64,000 nucleotides of DNA from CAVYUC01 sp963783085 (GTDB lineage Bacteria; Bacteroidota; Bacteroidia; Bacteroidales; Prolixibacteraceae), in the NCBI GenBank assembly GCA_963783085.1, contig CAWAMJ010000008.1:124001-188000 (forward strand), written 5' to 3'. Shown here piece after piece: positions 35,723 to 44,841 of this stretch. Numbering within the stretch: position 1 is the stretch's first letter; each line of letters starts with the position of its first letter. The notes beneath the pieces are model-generated. The model was not told the origin of the DNA. It made no database searches and saw only the letters and a list, made by a program, of their open reading frames with translations. The position numbers and the translations under genes were made by a program.

Positions 35723-35781
35723 TAAAGAGGTATTCTGAACATTTGCTACCGAAAGTGTGAAAATCAGAATCACCTCTTTTA
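35723..35781. terminator. Convergent terminator between ndk and the dciA-like gene
   Basis: Fifteen- to sixteen-base arms TAAAGAGGTATTCTGA and TCAGAATCACCTCTTTTA with one bulge and a long loop (about 25 bases). The right arm overlaps the stop codon of the dciA-like gene. Confidence 0.7.
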
Positions 35782-36069
35782 TTTGAAAACAATTTTAAGA
35801 ACGATTTCTTCCCCGGCTTTTTCATTTAATCGTTTCCGTATTTCCCCGCGCATCATCAGCAATTCGTTTTTAACCACCGACGAACTTATTTCAACATAGA
35901 GAACCCCTTTTGAAATAAAAATATTCCGGGTGTAGCGCGATATGGTTTTTCCCAAAACTTCTTCCCACGACTGAACAATATCGACCTCTTTTAACCTGCG
36001 TTCCATCTTCATTTCTTTGATGTAGTCCCGCAACGCTTCGCCAATTGTCTGTGTATTGCTCCTTCTCAT
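35779..36069 (-). CDS. DUF721 / DciA-like protein
   Basis: 96 residues: NTQTIGEALRDYIKEMK then IVQSWEEVLGKTISRYTRNIFISKGVLYVEISSSVVKNELLMM, the DUF721 (DciA) core. DciA loads the replicative helicase in bacteria lacking DnaC. Its start overlaps the recF stop by four bases (ATGA), an arrangement that links it to replication and repair genes. Confidence 0.85.
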   Translation of the reverse strand: MRRSNTQTIGEALRDYIKEMKMERRLKEVDIVQSWEEVLGKTISRYTRNIFISKGVLYVEISSSVVKNELLMMRGEIRKRLNEKAGEEIVLKIVFK

Positions 36070-37172
36070 TTTACCAGTTTTACATTTCCCGATTCCACCA
36101 GAAAGATACGAAAATCGGCATTCATTTTTTTGATAATCCCGTCGAGGTGTTCGCGGTTGGTATCGGTAATAAAAATTTGGCCGAATTGTTCACCGGAAAC
36201 AATTTTAATAATTTGCTCCACCCGGTTTCGGTCCAGCTTATCAAAAATATCATCGAGCAGCAGAACCGGCTTCATTCCTGAAATTTCCTTTATAAAATCG
36301 AACTGCGCCAGTTTCAGTGCTGCAAGAAAAGTTTTTTTCTGTCCCTGCGAGCCCAGTTTTTTTATCGGATAATCATCGATGGAAAATAAGAGTTCATCTT
36401 TATGTATCCCGGTAGTTGTATATTGAACTGCCCGGTCTTTTTGCAGGCTTGATTTCAACAGTCCCTGAAAGTCATTTTCATATAAATCGGACTGGCGGGT
36501 CAGCCCCACCACTTCATTCCCCTGCGAAATATGGGAGTAGTAATGTTGAAAAACAGGAATCAGTTTTTGAACAAACTCCAGCCGTTCAGCATGAATCCGG
36601 TTTCCGGTTTCAATCAAAAGTTCGTTCCAAACCGCCAGCAATTCTGCATCAAAAAAATGCTCTGTTGCAAATTGCTTCAGCAGGTTATTTCGCTGCAACA
36701 ATGCCCGGTTGTATTTCAGCAAATCATTGAGGTAATTTTGGTTGTACTGCGAAATTACCCCATCCATAAATTTTCGGCGTTCGTCGCTGCCACCCAAAAT
36801 TAGGTTTACATCCGACGGGGTTACCAATACCAGCGGAAGCAACCCGATATGATCCATAAGTTTTTTGTACACCTTCGAATTCCGCTTGAACTGTTTTTTT
36901 TGCCCTTTCTGGTATCCACAGTTGATAACTTCTTTGGAACCTGAGCGAAGATAACTTCCATTGAGCATAAAAAAACCTTCTTCGTGGTTGATATTCAGCT
37001 GATCGACCGGATTTGAAAAACTTTTGCAAAACGAAAGGTAATAAATGGCATCGAGCAGGTTGGTTTTGCCTGCGCCATTGTTTCCGATAAAACAATTGAG
37101 CCGCGGCGACAATTCCACCTTTACATCTTTCAGATTTTTAAAATTTACAATGTTAATTTCGTGGATGTGCAT
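36066..37172 (-). CDS. recF: DNA replication and repair protein RecF
   Basis: 368 residues. Walker A GNNGAGKT at 30-37, an ABC-type signature around KLGSQGQKKTFLAALKLAQ, and Walker B PVLLLDDIFDKLD. It binds ssDNA-dsDNA junctions and helps RecOR load RecA at gaps. The dciA-like gene follows with a four-base overlap. A TAGTTTTG -7 element lies at 37195-37202 on the minus strand. Confidence 0.95.
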   Translation of the reverse strand: MHIHEINIVNFKNLKDVKVELSPRLNCFIGNNGAGKTNLLDAIYYLSFCKSFSNPVDQLNINHEEGFFMLNGSYLRSGSKEVINCGYQKGQKKQFKRNSKVYKKLMDHIGLLPLVLVTPSDVNLILGGSDERRKFMDGVISQYNQNYLNDLLKYNRALLQRNNLLKQFATEHFFDAELLAVWNELLIETGNRIHAERLEFVQKLIPVFQHYYSHISQGNEVVGLTRQSDLYENDFQGLLKSSLQKDRAVQYTTTGIHKDELLFSIDDYPIKKLGSQGQKKTFLAALKLAQFDFIKEISGMKPVLLLDDIFDKLDRNRVEQIIKIVSGEQFGQIFITDTNREHLDGIIKKMNADFRIFLVESGNVKLVK

Positions 37173-37317
37173 AATTCCATCTCGTATTTCGGTGCAAAAC
37201 TAATTAAAAAAAACAGCGGTACCGGAACGGTATTTATATTTCGTATTAATAACAACAGAATGTTGATTACTATTCAAATTTAACGCGCTATAATCCGCGG
37301 GGTTTTGAAAAAAAAAC

Positions 37318-37325
37318 TATTTTTG
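37318..37325 (+). promoter_or_regulatory. -7 element of the TPR gene
   Basis: TATTTTTG, 26 bases before ATG 37351. No -33 TTG at the right distance. Confidence 0.45.
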
Positions 37326-37350
37326 CGGCACAATTTTGAAAAGAAAGAAG

Positions 37351-38037
37351 ATGGCAAAGAAAAAAGCAAAGCAAGAAGATAATTTAGAGGAACTTGAAAG
37401 CGCTTTAACCAGAACGGAACATTTCATCGAAGAGAACCAAAAAACAATAACCTACATTGTAGCCGTTATTGTTCTGGTAGTTACTGGTTACCTTGGATTT
37501 AAAAAGTTTTACATGCAGCCGAAAGAGAAAGAAGCTCAGTCGCAGATGTTTATGGCCGAAAACTATTTCGAAAAAGATTCTTTTAATCTGGCGATAAACG
37601 GTGATGGCAATTATTTGGGATTTCTCGATATTATCGACGATTACGGAATGACAAAATCGGCCAATCTGGCCAAATACTACACCGGTATATCCTACCTTCA
37701 CATGGGGCAGTTTGAGGACGCACTGGATTATTTAAACGATTTTGATACCGATGATTTATTACTTGGCCCGATTACCGAAGGCGCCAAAGGTGATGCACAT
37801 CTGGAACTGGGTGAACAGGATGCAGCCCTGAAACAATATAAAAAGGCTTATTCGATGAACGATAACGAATTGACGAGCCCGATTTATATGATGAAAGCAG
37901 CCAACCTGCTGGAATCGATGGATGAGCCGGAACAGGCGTTGTCACTTTATCAAAAAATTAAAAATGATTATCCTGATTCCGCGGAAGGACGCACCATCGA
38001 CCGTTACATTGCAAGGGTGAAGCATATTCAGGGTTAA
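37351..38037 (+). CDS. Membrane-anchored TPR protein (YfgM-like)
   Basis: 228 residues from ATG 37351 (an upstream TTG at 37336 is possible but lies near the promoter). A lysine-rich start, one membrane helix (about 33-52, ITYIVAVIVLVVTGYLGF), then three or four tetratricopeptide repeats in the periplasm (SANLAKYYTGISYLHMGQ, EGAKGDAHLELGEQ). It resembles YfgM-type ancillary translocon proteins, but that is by architecture only. A terminator follows. Confidence 0.8.
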   Translation: MAKKKAKQEDNLEELESALTRTEHFIEENQKTITYIVAVIVLVVTGYLGFKKFYMQPKEKEAQSQMFMAENYFEKDSFNLAINGDGNYLGFLDIIDDYGMTKSANLAKYYTGISYLHMGQFEDALDYLNDFDTDDLLLGPITEGAKGDAHLELGEQDAALKQYKKAYSMNDNELTSPIYMMKAANLLESMDEPEQALSLYQKIKNDYPDSAEGRTIDRYIARVKHIQG

Positions 38038-38058
38038 ATCAAAAAAAAAATCAAATGG

Positions 38059-38082
38059 CCCCTCTAAAAAGAGGGGTTTTTT
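38059..38082 (+). terminator. Intrinsic terminator of the TPR gene
   Basis: CCCCTC (38059-38064) and GAGGGG (38071-38076) with loop TAAAAA, then six T. It stands only 10 bases before the ribH ATG, so ribH expression may depend on read-through or on an unseen promoter. Confidence 0.85.
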
Positions 38083-38092
38083 ATTTCAGTTT

Positions 38093-38581
38093 ATGGCAAC
38101 AAAAGACCTATCGCAATACAATATCAACTCAGTACCATCGGCAGAGAATATGCGTTTTGGAATCGTAGTGGCGGAGTGGAACCACGAAATTACGTCGATG
38201 CTTGCACAGGGTGCGTTGGACACGCTGAAAAAGCATGGGGCAAAGGATGAAAATATCCTTGTAAAATATGTTCCGGGCAGTTTTGAATTACCGCTGGGAG
38301 CTCAGTATTTTGCCGAAATGGAAAATGTAGATGCAATAATCATTCTCGGGTGTGTTGTACAAGGCGAAACACGCCATTTCGATTTTATTTGCCAGGGAGT
38401 TACGCAGGGAACCGTTGATTTAAACCTGAAATACAACAAGCCGTTCATTTTTGGTGTTTTAACCACCGAAAACGAGCAGCAGGCAAAAGATCGTGCCGGC
38501 GGCAAACACGGCAACAAAGGCGATGAAGCCGCTGTTACGGCTATTAAAATGGTGCAACTGAAACATTCGTTTCTGCCCTAA
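38093..38581 (+). CDS. ribH: 6,7-dimethyl-8-ribityllumazine synthase
   Basis: 162 residues. IVVAEWNHEITSMLAQGAL, VPGSFELPLGAQYF and GCVVQGETRHFDFICQGVTQG are the family blocks, the last with the catalytic His. It condenses the two riboflavin precursors. It starts just after the upstream terminator, with no clear promoter of its own. Confidence 0.96.
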   Translation: MATKDLSQYNINSVPSAENMRFGIVVAEWNHEITSMLAQGALDTLKKHGAKDENILVKYVPGSFELPLGAQYFAEMENVDAIIILGCVVQGETRHFDFICQGVTQGTVDLNLKYNKPFIFGVLTTENEQQAKDRAGGKHGNKGDEAAVTAIKMVQLKHSFLP

Positions 38582-38584
38582 AAA

Positions 38585-38612
38585 AAAGAGCCTGCCCGCC
38601 GGCAAACTCTTT
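38585..38612. terminator. Convergent terminator after ribH
   Basis: AAAGAG/CTCTTT outer arms and a TGCC-CGCC-GGCA inner hairpin, between ribH and the facing small gene. Confidence 0.65.
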
Positions 38613-38642
38613 CATAATTAAACTGTAAAACTTAAACATTTC

Positions 38643-39029
38643 TTATCTTGGACCATATCCGCCACCTCCTTGTCGTCTGGCGTTTGCCCTTTCTTCAAGG
38701 TATTTTTCATATTTCGGCCATTGTTCTTCCGTTAAAATGGTTTTCATTTTTTTATTCTGTTCATCGCGAATGGCTCCCATTTTATCGCGCATAGCACTAA
38801 AATCGCCCTGGTTCTGATCGCGTAATTCCCTCATTTTTTTGCTGGTTTCCAGGTTCAGGTCGTGTACCTTTTTTTCCTGATCTTTATTTAAGTCAAGTAC
38901 TTCCTTTAAACGGTCGGTTTGCCGTTTTGCCATTTCTTCCGGATCTAAATTTCTGCCTCCCTGATTTTGGGCTATACCTGCTGTTACAGCAAGTAAGAAC
39001 ATCAATACTACTATTCCTAATTTTTTCAT
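38643..39029 (-). CDS. Small secreted protein, Spy/CpxP-like
   Basis: 128 residues: cleavable signal peptide (to about TAGIAQ), then a helical, charged region with LNKDQEKKVHDLN and LTEEQWPKYEKYLEE, the LTxxQ-type motif repeated, and a Gly/Arg tail GGGGYGPR. Such periplasmic proteins resemble Spy/CpxP chaperone-like stress factors; Bacteroidota versions are unstudied. It is a single gene, preceded by a foldback repeat. Confidence 0.7.
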   Translation of the reverse strand: MKKLGIVVLMFLLAVTAGIAQNQGGRNLDPEEMAKRQTDRLKEVLDLNKDQEKKVHDLNLETSKKMRELRDQNQGDFSAMRDKMGAIRDEQNKKMKTILTEEQWPKYEKYLEERANARRQGGGGYGPR

Positions 39030-39134
39030 TGCTAAAAATTTTATGTTTTACACTAATGCTTTTAAAACAATGCATTCGACCTTTTAAAATGTAAAACGTT
39101 TAACGAATGTTGATAAAAGAACAGCTTGAGTCTG

Positions 39135-39262
39135 CTCCGAAAAGTCTGAGTTCATTGATTTTCAACTTCTTTACCCCTGACCCCTAAAGGGGAACTTGCT
39201 GAAAATCAATGAACTCATCAAAGTCCCCTTGAGGGGATTTAGGATTTTTTGACTTTTCGGAG
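39135..39262. repeat. Foldback repeat element A (128 bp)
   Basis: Nested inverted repeats: outer 12-base arms CTCCGAAAAGTC (39135-39146) and GACTTTTCGGAG (39251-39262); middle 17-base arms TGAGTTCATTGATTTTC (39147-39163) and its perfect complement (39201-39217). Between and beside them are two small hairpins, CCCCTAAAGGGG (39181-39192) and CCCCTTGAGGGG (39225-39236). It codes for nothing and is probably a dispersed repeat family. Confidence 0.8.
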
Positions 39263-39306
39263 TGGTCATAGCTTTAATATTATGGGAAGTCATACCATTA
39301 AATGAA

Positions 39307-39951
39307 TTAATAGCTGATTTTCATATTCATTCCAAAAATATCAACGGTGTCCCATTTCCTGATGCTTTTGTGTTTTTCATAAACATAATACATTTTTAGT
39401 TGTAAATGTTTTAATTCAACAGCCTGAATACCAGCATACCACCTTGCGATGTGCAATTTTTCGCTGGTCAGTTTATAAAAAGTTTCTTCAGCCGTATAGA
39501 AGCATAAATTCCAGGGCGTTAATGCAGGAAACTCAATGTTAAACTTTTGTTTATGCCTGAAATGATTTTCTTCTGTACTGAACATCCGGTATTCAGCGCG
39601 ATTTGAAAAAGAAAAAGTCAGCTTTTTTATTGTTTTCGACAAGTCGCCGTATAACATTGCCCGTTGTTCCTCCAGATAGCCGTACTCTTTTCTCGACCAC
39701 GACATTCGAATGCCGCTACCCACCTCGAGCCAGTTATTAACATCGTTTTTGAGGAAAACATCGCCAGACTTTAAATCGAGGAAATTATTACCGGGTGTGT
39801 ATTGTATCTTTTCTGAAACAGCCAATTTTGTTTTTGGCGAGAGTTGTCCTTCAAAACTGTTTAAATTCCAAAGCTGGAATTTCCTTTTTTCCTGAGCTGA
39901 AACTGTGAACAGGGAGCAAATTAAAACCGCTATTAACAGCAATCGCACCAT
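39307..39951 (-). CDS. DUF2490 outer-membrane barrel-like protein
   Basis: 214 residues: signal peptide (to about VSAQ), then alternating strands rich in aromatics (WNLNSFEGQLSPKTKLAVSEKIQY, GSGIRMSWSRKEYG, FSFSNRAEYRMF) and a terminal aromatic, MNMKISY, as in small outer-membrane barrels. It matches DUF2490 in length and pattern. Role unknown. Confidence 0.75.
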   Translation of the reverse strand: MVRLLLIAVLICSLFTVSAQEKRKFQLWNLNSFEGQLSPKTKLAVSEKIQYTPGNNFLDLKSGDVFLKNDVNNWLEVGSGIRMSWSRKEYGYLEEQRAMLYGDLSKTIKKLTFSFSNRAEYRMFSTEENHFRHKQKFNIEFPALTPWNLCFYTAEETFYKLTSEKLHIARWYAGIQAVELKHLQLKMYYVYEKHKSIRKWDTVDIFGMNMKISY

Positions 39952-40011
39952 AATTCAATCCGTAATGTTTTTAAAATTAAACTATATCACCCTGATGTTG
40001 CCCAAAGAAAA

Positions 40012-40033
40012 TGCCGGTCTGTTACAACCGGCA
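40012..40033 (-). terminator. Terminator after yidC
   Basis: TGCCGGT and ACCGGCA (40012-40018, 40027-40033); on the minus strand followed by TTTTCTTTG. Confidence 0.7.
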
Positions 40034-40048
40034 CTCTTTCATTCAAAT

Positions 40049-41965
40049 TTATTTTTTCGGTAATTGTATTCCCCGTTGTTTGGCCATATCTTCCATTCGT
40101 TTCTGAAATTTCGATTTTTTCACCGTTTTCTTTTTATTTACCTGGAGCTGGGCCCTGATTTTATCTTCATCAACAAATGAGCGGATTATATAGGTTTGCC
40201 CGATGGTTATCAGATTGGCCAAAAGATAATAGTAGCTCAACCCTGCCGAATAATTGTTCAGGATAAACAGAAACATAACCGGCATAATATACATCATGGT
40301 TTTCATTCCCGGCATACCCTGACTGGCAGTTGATTGCTGGTTTAATCGTGTTGAAACTATGGTTGTTATGGTCATTAACAGAACAAATAAGCTGACGTGG
40401 TCGCCATACATTGGAATGTTAAAAGGAAGATTCAGAATGGAATCATAAGTCGATAAATCATGCGCCCACAGAAAACTTTCCTGCCTCAGTTCGATGGAGG
40501 TGGGAAAGAAAAAGAACATCGCCACCAGAATGGGAAACTGCAGCAACATCGGTAAACATCCCCCCATGGGATTCACTCCGGCCTTCTTGTACAGCGCCAT
40601 AGTAGCCTGCTGTTTTTCCATGGGCTTATCGCTTCCGTATTTTTTGTTCAGTTCGTCGATCTCAGGTTTTAATGCTTTCATTTTCGCCTGAGACAGATAT
40701 GATTTGTATGTGAACGGGAACAACAGCGTCTTAATAAACACCGTAAGTAATAAAATAATTATACCAAAGTTGCTGATGAACCTGCGCAGAAAGTTAAATA
40801 CCGGAATGATTAAATATTTGTTCACCGGTCTTACAATGGCATATCCCAGATAAACCATCCGTTCCAAATCGACATCATATTGATTTAATGTTTGATAATG
40901 ATTTGGCCCGAAATAGAATCTCATATCCACCTGTTCATTTTCTGAACCCTGATACGGTAACGCAATATCAGCATAAAACCGGGCGAGGTAATTCGGATTG
41001 TCTTCGTATGCTGTTTGTTTTACAAAAGCATTTGGAAATGAATTGTCAGCAATAATGGTGGAGTTGAAAAACAACTGTTTGTAACCGATCCACTTCAAAC
41101 GTGTGCTCAGGCTTTCTTCGTCGGATTTGTTGGACGACAGGTTGTCCGTATCATCTTCATAAAACTTATAATTGATATTTGTATAACGGTCTTCTCCGAA
41201 CCTTGAAGGTTTTTCCTGACGCGGCACGTCAATACCCCAGTTAAAATTCAGGTACGACTGGTTTGAAGCAATGTACTCGTTCATTCCCTTAAGGTTTACG
41301 TCGAAACCAACCATGTATGAATTGTACGGCAGTGTGTAAACATACTCCATGTACTTACCGGGTGCAACTTCCAGGCGAAAACCAATAGAATCCTTTCCAC
41401 CCGGATTATTTTCGTTGAACTTTATTTTTCCTTCGTTTGCCCTTTTTACCGGCGGCCCGGAAACAACTATTTCTTTTCGGTTTACCGATGGTTTGAAAAA
41501 AAGCTCCTGTGTTTTTATACTCCGGTTTTGCGAAAAGAAATTCAATCCAAACTGGGTGTCTGGTCCATCAAATAAAATCAACGGTAATGAATCATGTGTC
41601 TGATAATCTTTCAGTAAAACCGAATATATTCTTCCCCCTTTGTTGGAGAAAGTGATTTTCATCAGGTTATTTTCAAGTGTATAGAATTGTTCTTCTCCTA
41701 CTGCTGCTTTTCCAAATGCTCCGAACTCGTCAATTTTCTTCTGAATATTTTCAGTTTGCATTGCAGTATCGGCATTTTGCAGAGGTTTTACTGTTGTGTC
41801 TTCAAGTTGTTCCTGATTTAATTTTTTTTGTGCCTCCACCTGAGCGATGGAATCCCGCCGGTATTTTGCGGCTTCAATTTCTTCTTTCGATGGCTGGTTA
41901 ACAATGGAAAACACGACCAGTATTACGAAAATCAGAACAATTCCTAAAATTGCGTTTCTATCCAT
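40049..41965 (-). CDS. yidC: Membrane protein insertase YidC
   Basis: 638 residues. One N-terminal helix, a large periplasmic domain (about 60-360), then the conserved five-helix insertase core with FGIIILLLTVFIKTLLFPFTYK and the Lys-rich C1 loop, and a basic C-terminal tail KKTVKKSKFQKRMEDM that contacts ribosomes. It inserts inner-membrane proteins, alone or with SecYEG. Its start overlaps the pyrG end by eight bases, so the two form one unit. Confidence 0.95.
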   Translation of the reverse strand: MDRNAILGIVLIFVILVVFSIVNQPSKEEIEAAKYRRDSIAQVEAQKKLNQEQLEDTTVKPLQNADTAMQTENIQKKIDEFGAFGKAAVGEEQFYTLENNLMKITFSNKGGRIYSVLLKDYQTHDSLPLILFDGPDTQFGLNFFSQNRSIKTQELFFKPSVNRKEIVVSGPPVKRANEGKIKFNENNPGGKDSIGFRLEVAPGKYMEYVYTLPYNSYMVGFDVNLKGMNEYIASNQSYLNFNWGIDVPRQEKPSRFGEDRYTNINYKFYEDDTDNLSSNKSDEESLSTRLKWIGYKQLFFNSTIIADNSFPNAFVKQTAYEDNPNYLARFYADIALPYQGSENEQVDMRFYFGPNHYQTLNQYDVDLERMVYLGYAIVRPVNKYLIIPVFNFLRRFISNFGIIILLLTVFIKTLLFPFTYKSYLSQAKMKALKPEIDELNKKYGSDKPMEKQQATMALYKKAGVNPMGGCLPMLLQFPILVAMFFFFPTSIELRQESFLWAHDLSTYDSILNLPFNIPMYGDHVSLFVLLMTITTIVSTRLNQQSTASQGMPGMKTMMYIMPVMFLFILNNYSAGLSYYYLLANLITIGQTYIIRSFVDEDKIRAQLQVNKKKTVKKSKFQKRMEDMAKQRGIQLPKK

Positions 41966-43577
41966 TTTTTTGTTCTTCTACTAATGTACTTTTTATAAAT
42001 TCAACAAATAACGGGTGGGGATTTAATACAGTGCTTCTGTATTCCGGATGAAACTGCACCCCTACGAACCATTTATGTTTTGGTATTTCTACAATTTCCA
42101 CCAGATCGGTTTCCGGATTTATTCCAACCGGCACCATTCCTGCTTTCTCGAATTCCTCGCGGTACGCATCGTTAAATTCGTAGCGGTGGCGGTGCCTTTC
42201 ATAAACGGTGAGTTTGTTGTATGATTTGCAGGCATTTGAATCTTTATCAATGATCCGGCATTCGTAGGCGCCGAGCCGCATTGTTCCGCCATATTCGGTA
42301 ATGCCTTTTTGATGTTCCATCAAATCGATTACCGGATAGGGTGTTTTCTGATTCATTTCTGTTGAATCTGCGCCCTCAAATTTCAACACGTTCCGGGCAA
42401 ATTCGATAACAGCTACCTGCATTCCCAGGCAAATACCAAAAAATGAGGTATTGGTTTCGCGGGCAAATTTTGCTGCCAGCGCTTTCCCTTCCATTCCGCG
42501 GTGGCCAAATCCGGGCGCTACAATTATCCCGTTGAGATTCGAAAGTTTTTGTTGATAATTGTCCTGCTTAATTGATTCGGAATGAATCCATACGATGTTT
42601 ACCTTGCAAAGATTTTCAGCTCCTGCATGAACCAGCGCTTCTGCTATCGATTTATAGGCGTCGTGCAATTCCACGTATTTACCAATCAGGCCAATGTTTA
42701 CCTCGTATTTCGGATTTTTTAATTTTAACAAGAAATTATTCCAGGGTGACAAGTCGACCAGTTCGTTTATTTCCAGATTCAATTTCTTCATAACCGTTAA
42801 ATCCAGCTTTTCATCGAGCATTTTTAACGGCACATCATATATTGTTGGAACATTTATCGATTGAATAACTGCATCAGGATCTACGTTACAAAAAAGCGCA
42901 ACCTTTTCGCGCATGGCCCGATCAATTTCATGTTCTGTGCGCAATACCAGTATATCTGGCTGAACTCCGGCTTCGAGCAACAATTTTACGGAGTGTTGCG
43001 TGGGTTTGGTTTTTAATTCGCCGGTCGCTGCCAAATATGGAACCAGCGTAAGATGCACCACGAGCGCCTTTGATCCCAATTCTCTTTTCAACTGCCTGAC
43101 CGATTCAATGTAAGGCAACGATTCAATATCGCCAACAGTCCCGCCGATTTCAGTAATTACAATGTCATATTTACCCTTGGAGCCCAGAACTTTAATTCTC
43201 CGTTTGATTTCGTCGGTGATGTGCGGGATAATTTGGACGGTTTTACCGAGATAGTCTCCCCGGCGTTCCTTGCTGATTACCGATTGGTAAATACGCCCGG
43301 TGGTTACGTTGTTGGCCTGGGATGTGGATGCATTGAGGAAACGTTCGTAATGCCCCAAATCCAGATCGGTTTCGGCGCCGTCTTCAGTTACAAAACATTC
43401 ACCATGTTCGTAAGGATTTAACGTTCCCGGATCGATGTTGATATAGGGATCCAACTTTTGTATCGTCACATTATATCCCCGCGACTGTAATAACTTTGCC
43501 AGCGATGCTGCCAAAATCCCTTTTCCCAGAGATGATGTTACACCGCCGGTTACGAATATATACCTTGTCTCAAGCAA
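41958..43577 (-). CDS. pyrG: CTP synthase
   Basis: 539 residues. Amidoligase domain with FVTGGVTSSLGKGI at the start, and a C-terminal glutamine amidotransferase domain with FFGICLGMQVAV (catalytic Cys) and VQFHPEYRS (catalytic His). It makes CTP from UTP. It precedes yidC by an eight-base overlap, an order seen in other Bacteroidota. Confidence 0.97.
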   Translation of the reverse strand: MLETRYIFVTGGVTSSLGKGILAASLAKLLQSRGYNVTIQKLDPYINIDPGTLNPYEHGECFVTEDGAETDLDLGHYERFLNASTSQANNVTTGRIYQSVISKERRGDYLGKTVQIIPHITDEIKRRIKVLGSKGKYDIVITEIGGTVGDIESLPYIESVRQLKRELGSKALVVHLTLVPYLAATGELKTKPTQHSVKLLLEAGVQPDILVLRTEHEIDRAMREKVALFCNVDPDAVIQSINVPTIYDVPLKMLDEKLDLTVMKKLNLEINELVDLSPWNNFLLKLKNPKYEVNIGLIGKYVELHDAYKSIAEALVHAGAENLCKVNIVWIHSESIKQDNYQQKLSNLNGIIVAPGFGHRGMEGKALAAKFARETNTSFFGICLGMQVAVIEFARNVLKFEGADSTEMNQKTPYPVIDLMEHQKGITEYGGTMRLGAYECRIIDKDSNACKSYNKLTVYERHRHRYEFNDAYREEFEKAGMVPVGINPETDLVEIVEIPKHKWFVGVQFHPEYRSTVLNPHPLFVEFIKSTLVEEQKNG

Positions 43578-43806
43578 TTTTATATATTTTTTACGTTTTT
43601 AAAAGGCACAAAATTAAATAATAAAACGTATTGGAAAACCTAAATACAACCTAAATTGATTATTCATTGAGATAAAATAACAACAAGCGCTTTTTATTTT
43701 CTTTTTCTGTTTAACAATATTAACTCCTTCAGAATAATCTTTTTTTACCCCACACCCGGCATCACCATTTTTAGATGAACCTGTAGCGACCTGCAAAAAA
43801 AGAAGC

Positions 43807-43966
43807 TTCGATTTCTTTCGATTACAAATGTAACAAGACGCGATTCACAAATGTAACACTATGCAACCTGCCCCGAAACAGGGCAACTGGAATTAATAAT
43901 TTATTTATGTTACAATTGTAAACACGTCTTGCTGGTTAATTTCATGTTTATTAAAAAGAAATCGAA
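43807..43966. repeat. Foldback repeat element B (160 bp)
   Basis: Nested inverted repeats: outer TTCGATTTCTTT (43807-43818) and AAAGAAATCGAA (43955-43966); CAAGACG (43835-43841) and CGTCTTG (43925-43931); ACAAATGTAAC (43847-43857) and GTTACAATTGT (43909-43919, one mismatch); a small TGCCC/GGGCA hairpin in the middle. It lies upstream of pyrG with element C beside it. Confidence 0.7.
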
Positions 43967-44021
43967 TGCAGGCTGATTATTTACGCTTAAACAAAGGCTT
44001 AATCTGACCGTGTAAAAAAAA

Positions 44022-44245
44022 GGGTGTACAACAAATTCCACGATTAACGATCGAACAAACAATTTTACACCGGCGCTTTAGCCCGGTATTTAACCTTTTC
44101 GGAGCCTTTTTCGGCTTTAGCATTTAACTCTCTAAATGGCTAAAGCCCTTTTGCTTTTGATATCTCTGTTCACCGGGCTGAAGCCACAGTGTAAAAGATC
44201 CGTTTTTCCGAAAGGGCATAAAAATATGGAATTTGTCGTACACCC
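44022..44245. repeat. Foldback repeat element C, MITE-like (224 bp)
   Basis: Terminal inverted repeats of 19 bases with one mismatch: GGGTGTACAACAAATTCCA (44022-44040) and TGGAATTTGTCGTACACCC (44227-44245). Inside, TTTTACACCGGCGCTTTAGCCCGGT pairs imperfectly with the region near 44171-44196, and GGCTTTAGCATTTA pairs with TAAATGGCTAAAGCC at the centre. A-runs of seven to eight flank both ends and could be a target duplication. It fits a miniature transposable element. Confidence 0.78.
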
Positions 44246-44279
44246 AAAAAAACCACCTTTCTTGTTGAAAGATGGTTTT
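44246..44279 (-). terminator. Terminator of the E2-E1-flavodoxin unit
   Basis: AAACCATCTTTC and GAAAGGTGGTTT on the minus strand around AACAA, followed by further U residues. It abuts element C. Confidence 0.75.
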
Positions 44280-44318
44280 AACTAATTTAACAGAAATCCT
44301 AAAGATTATGTAAATTTA

Positions 44319-44825
44319 TTATTTGAATTCTTTTTTAAGTTGTGCAACCCAATTTTTTACACGTTCGGCGGTTAACCGCGCCTGGTTCTCCTGATCGATT
44401 GGAAGACCGATAAATTCGTTGCCACGTTGAGCTTTTGAGGATTCGTAAGTATAGCCGTCGAGCGAAACATGCCCGATAATTTTGCCTCCGCATTCTTCAA
44501 TAATTTCCGCCAAAACGCCAATGGCATCACAAAAATTTTCAGGGTACCCTTTCTGATCGCCCAGGCCAAAAATTGCAAAGGTTTTGTTTTTCAAGTCCAT
44601 TTCTTCCAAATCGGGCAGAAATTCATCCCAGTAATTGGGTAGCTCGCCATCGAACCAGGTAGGTGCGCTTAAAATAAAGTTATCGTAGTTCACAAGAACC
44701 TCTTTGTTTAATTCTTCGGCATTTAACGATTCTATTTCATCCTTGCCGTAAACATCGATTATTTTTTCTGCTACTTTTTTCGATTTTTGTGTATGGTAAC
44801 TGTAGATTATTACTGTTTTACTCAT
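44319..44825 (-). CDS. Flavodoxin
   Basis: 168 residues, long-chain flavodoxin. The FMN phosphate loop is at the start (IIYSYHTQKSKKVAEKI, in place of the usual T/S-x-T-G-x-T), and the flavin-stacking segment is APTWFDGELPNYWDEF. FAIFGLGDQKGYPENF is the second family block. It lies 16 bases after the E1 gene on the same strand, so it is probably co-transcribed; a redox link to keto-acid oxidation is possible but not shown. Confidence 0.9.
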   Translation of the reverse strand: MSKTVIIYSYHTQKSKKVAEKIIDVYGKDEIESLNAEELNKEVLVNYDNFILSAPTWFDGELPNYWDEFLPDLEEMDLKNKTFAIFGLGDQKGYPENFCDAIGVLAEIIEECGGKIIGHVSLDGYTYESSKAQRGNEFIGLPIDQENQARLTAERVKNWVAQLKKEFK

Positions 44826-44841
44826 TTTGAATCATTTACAT

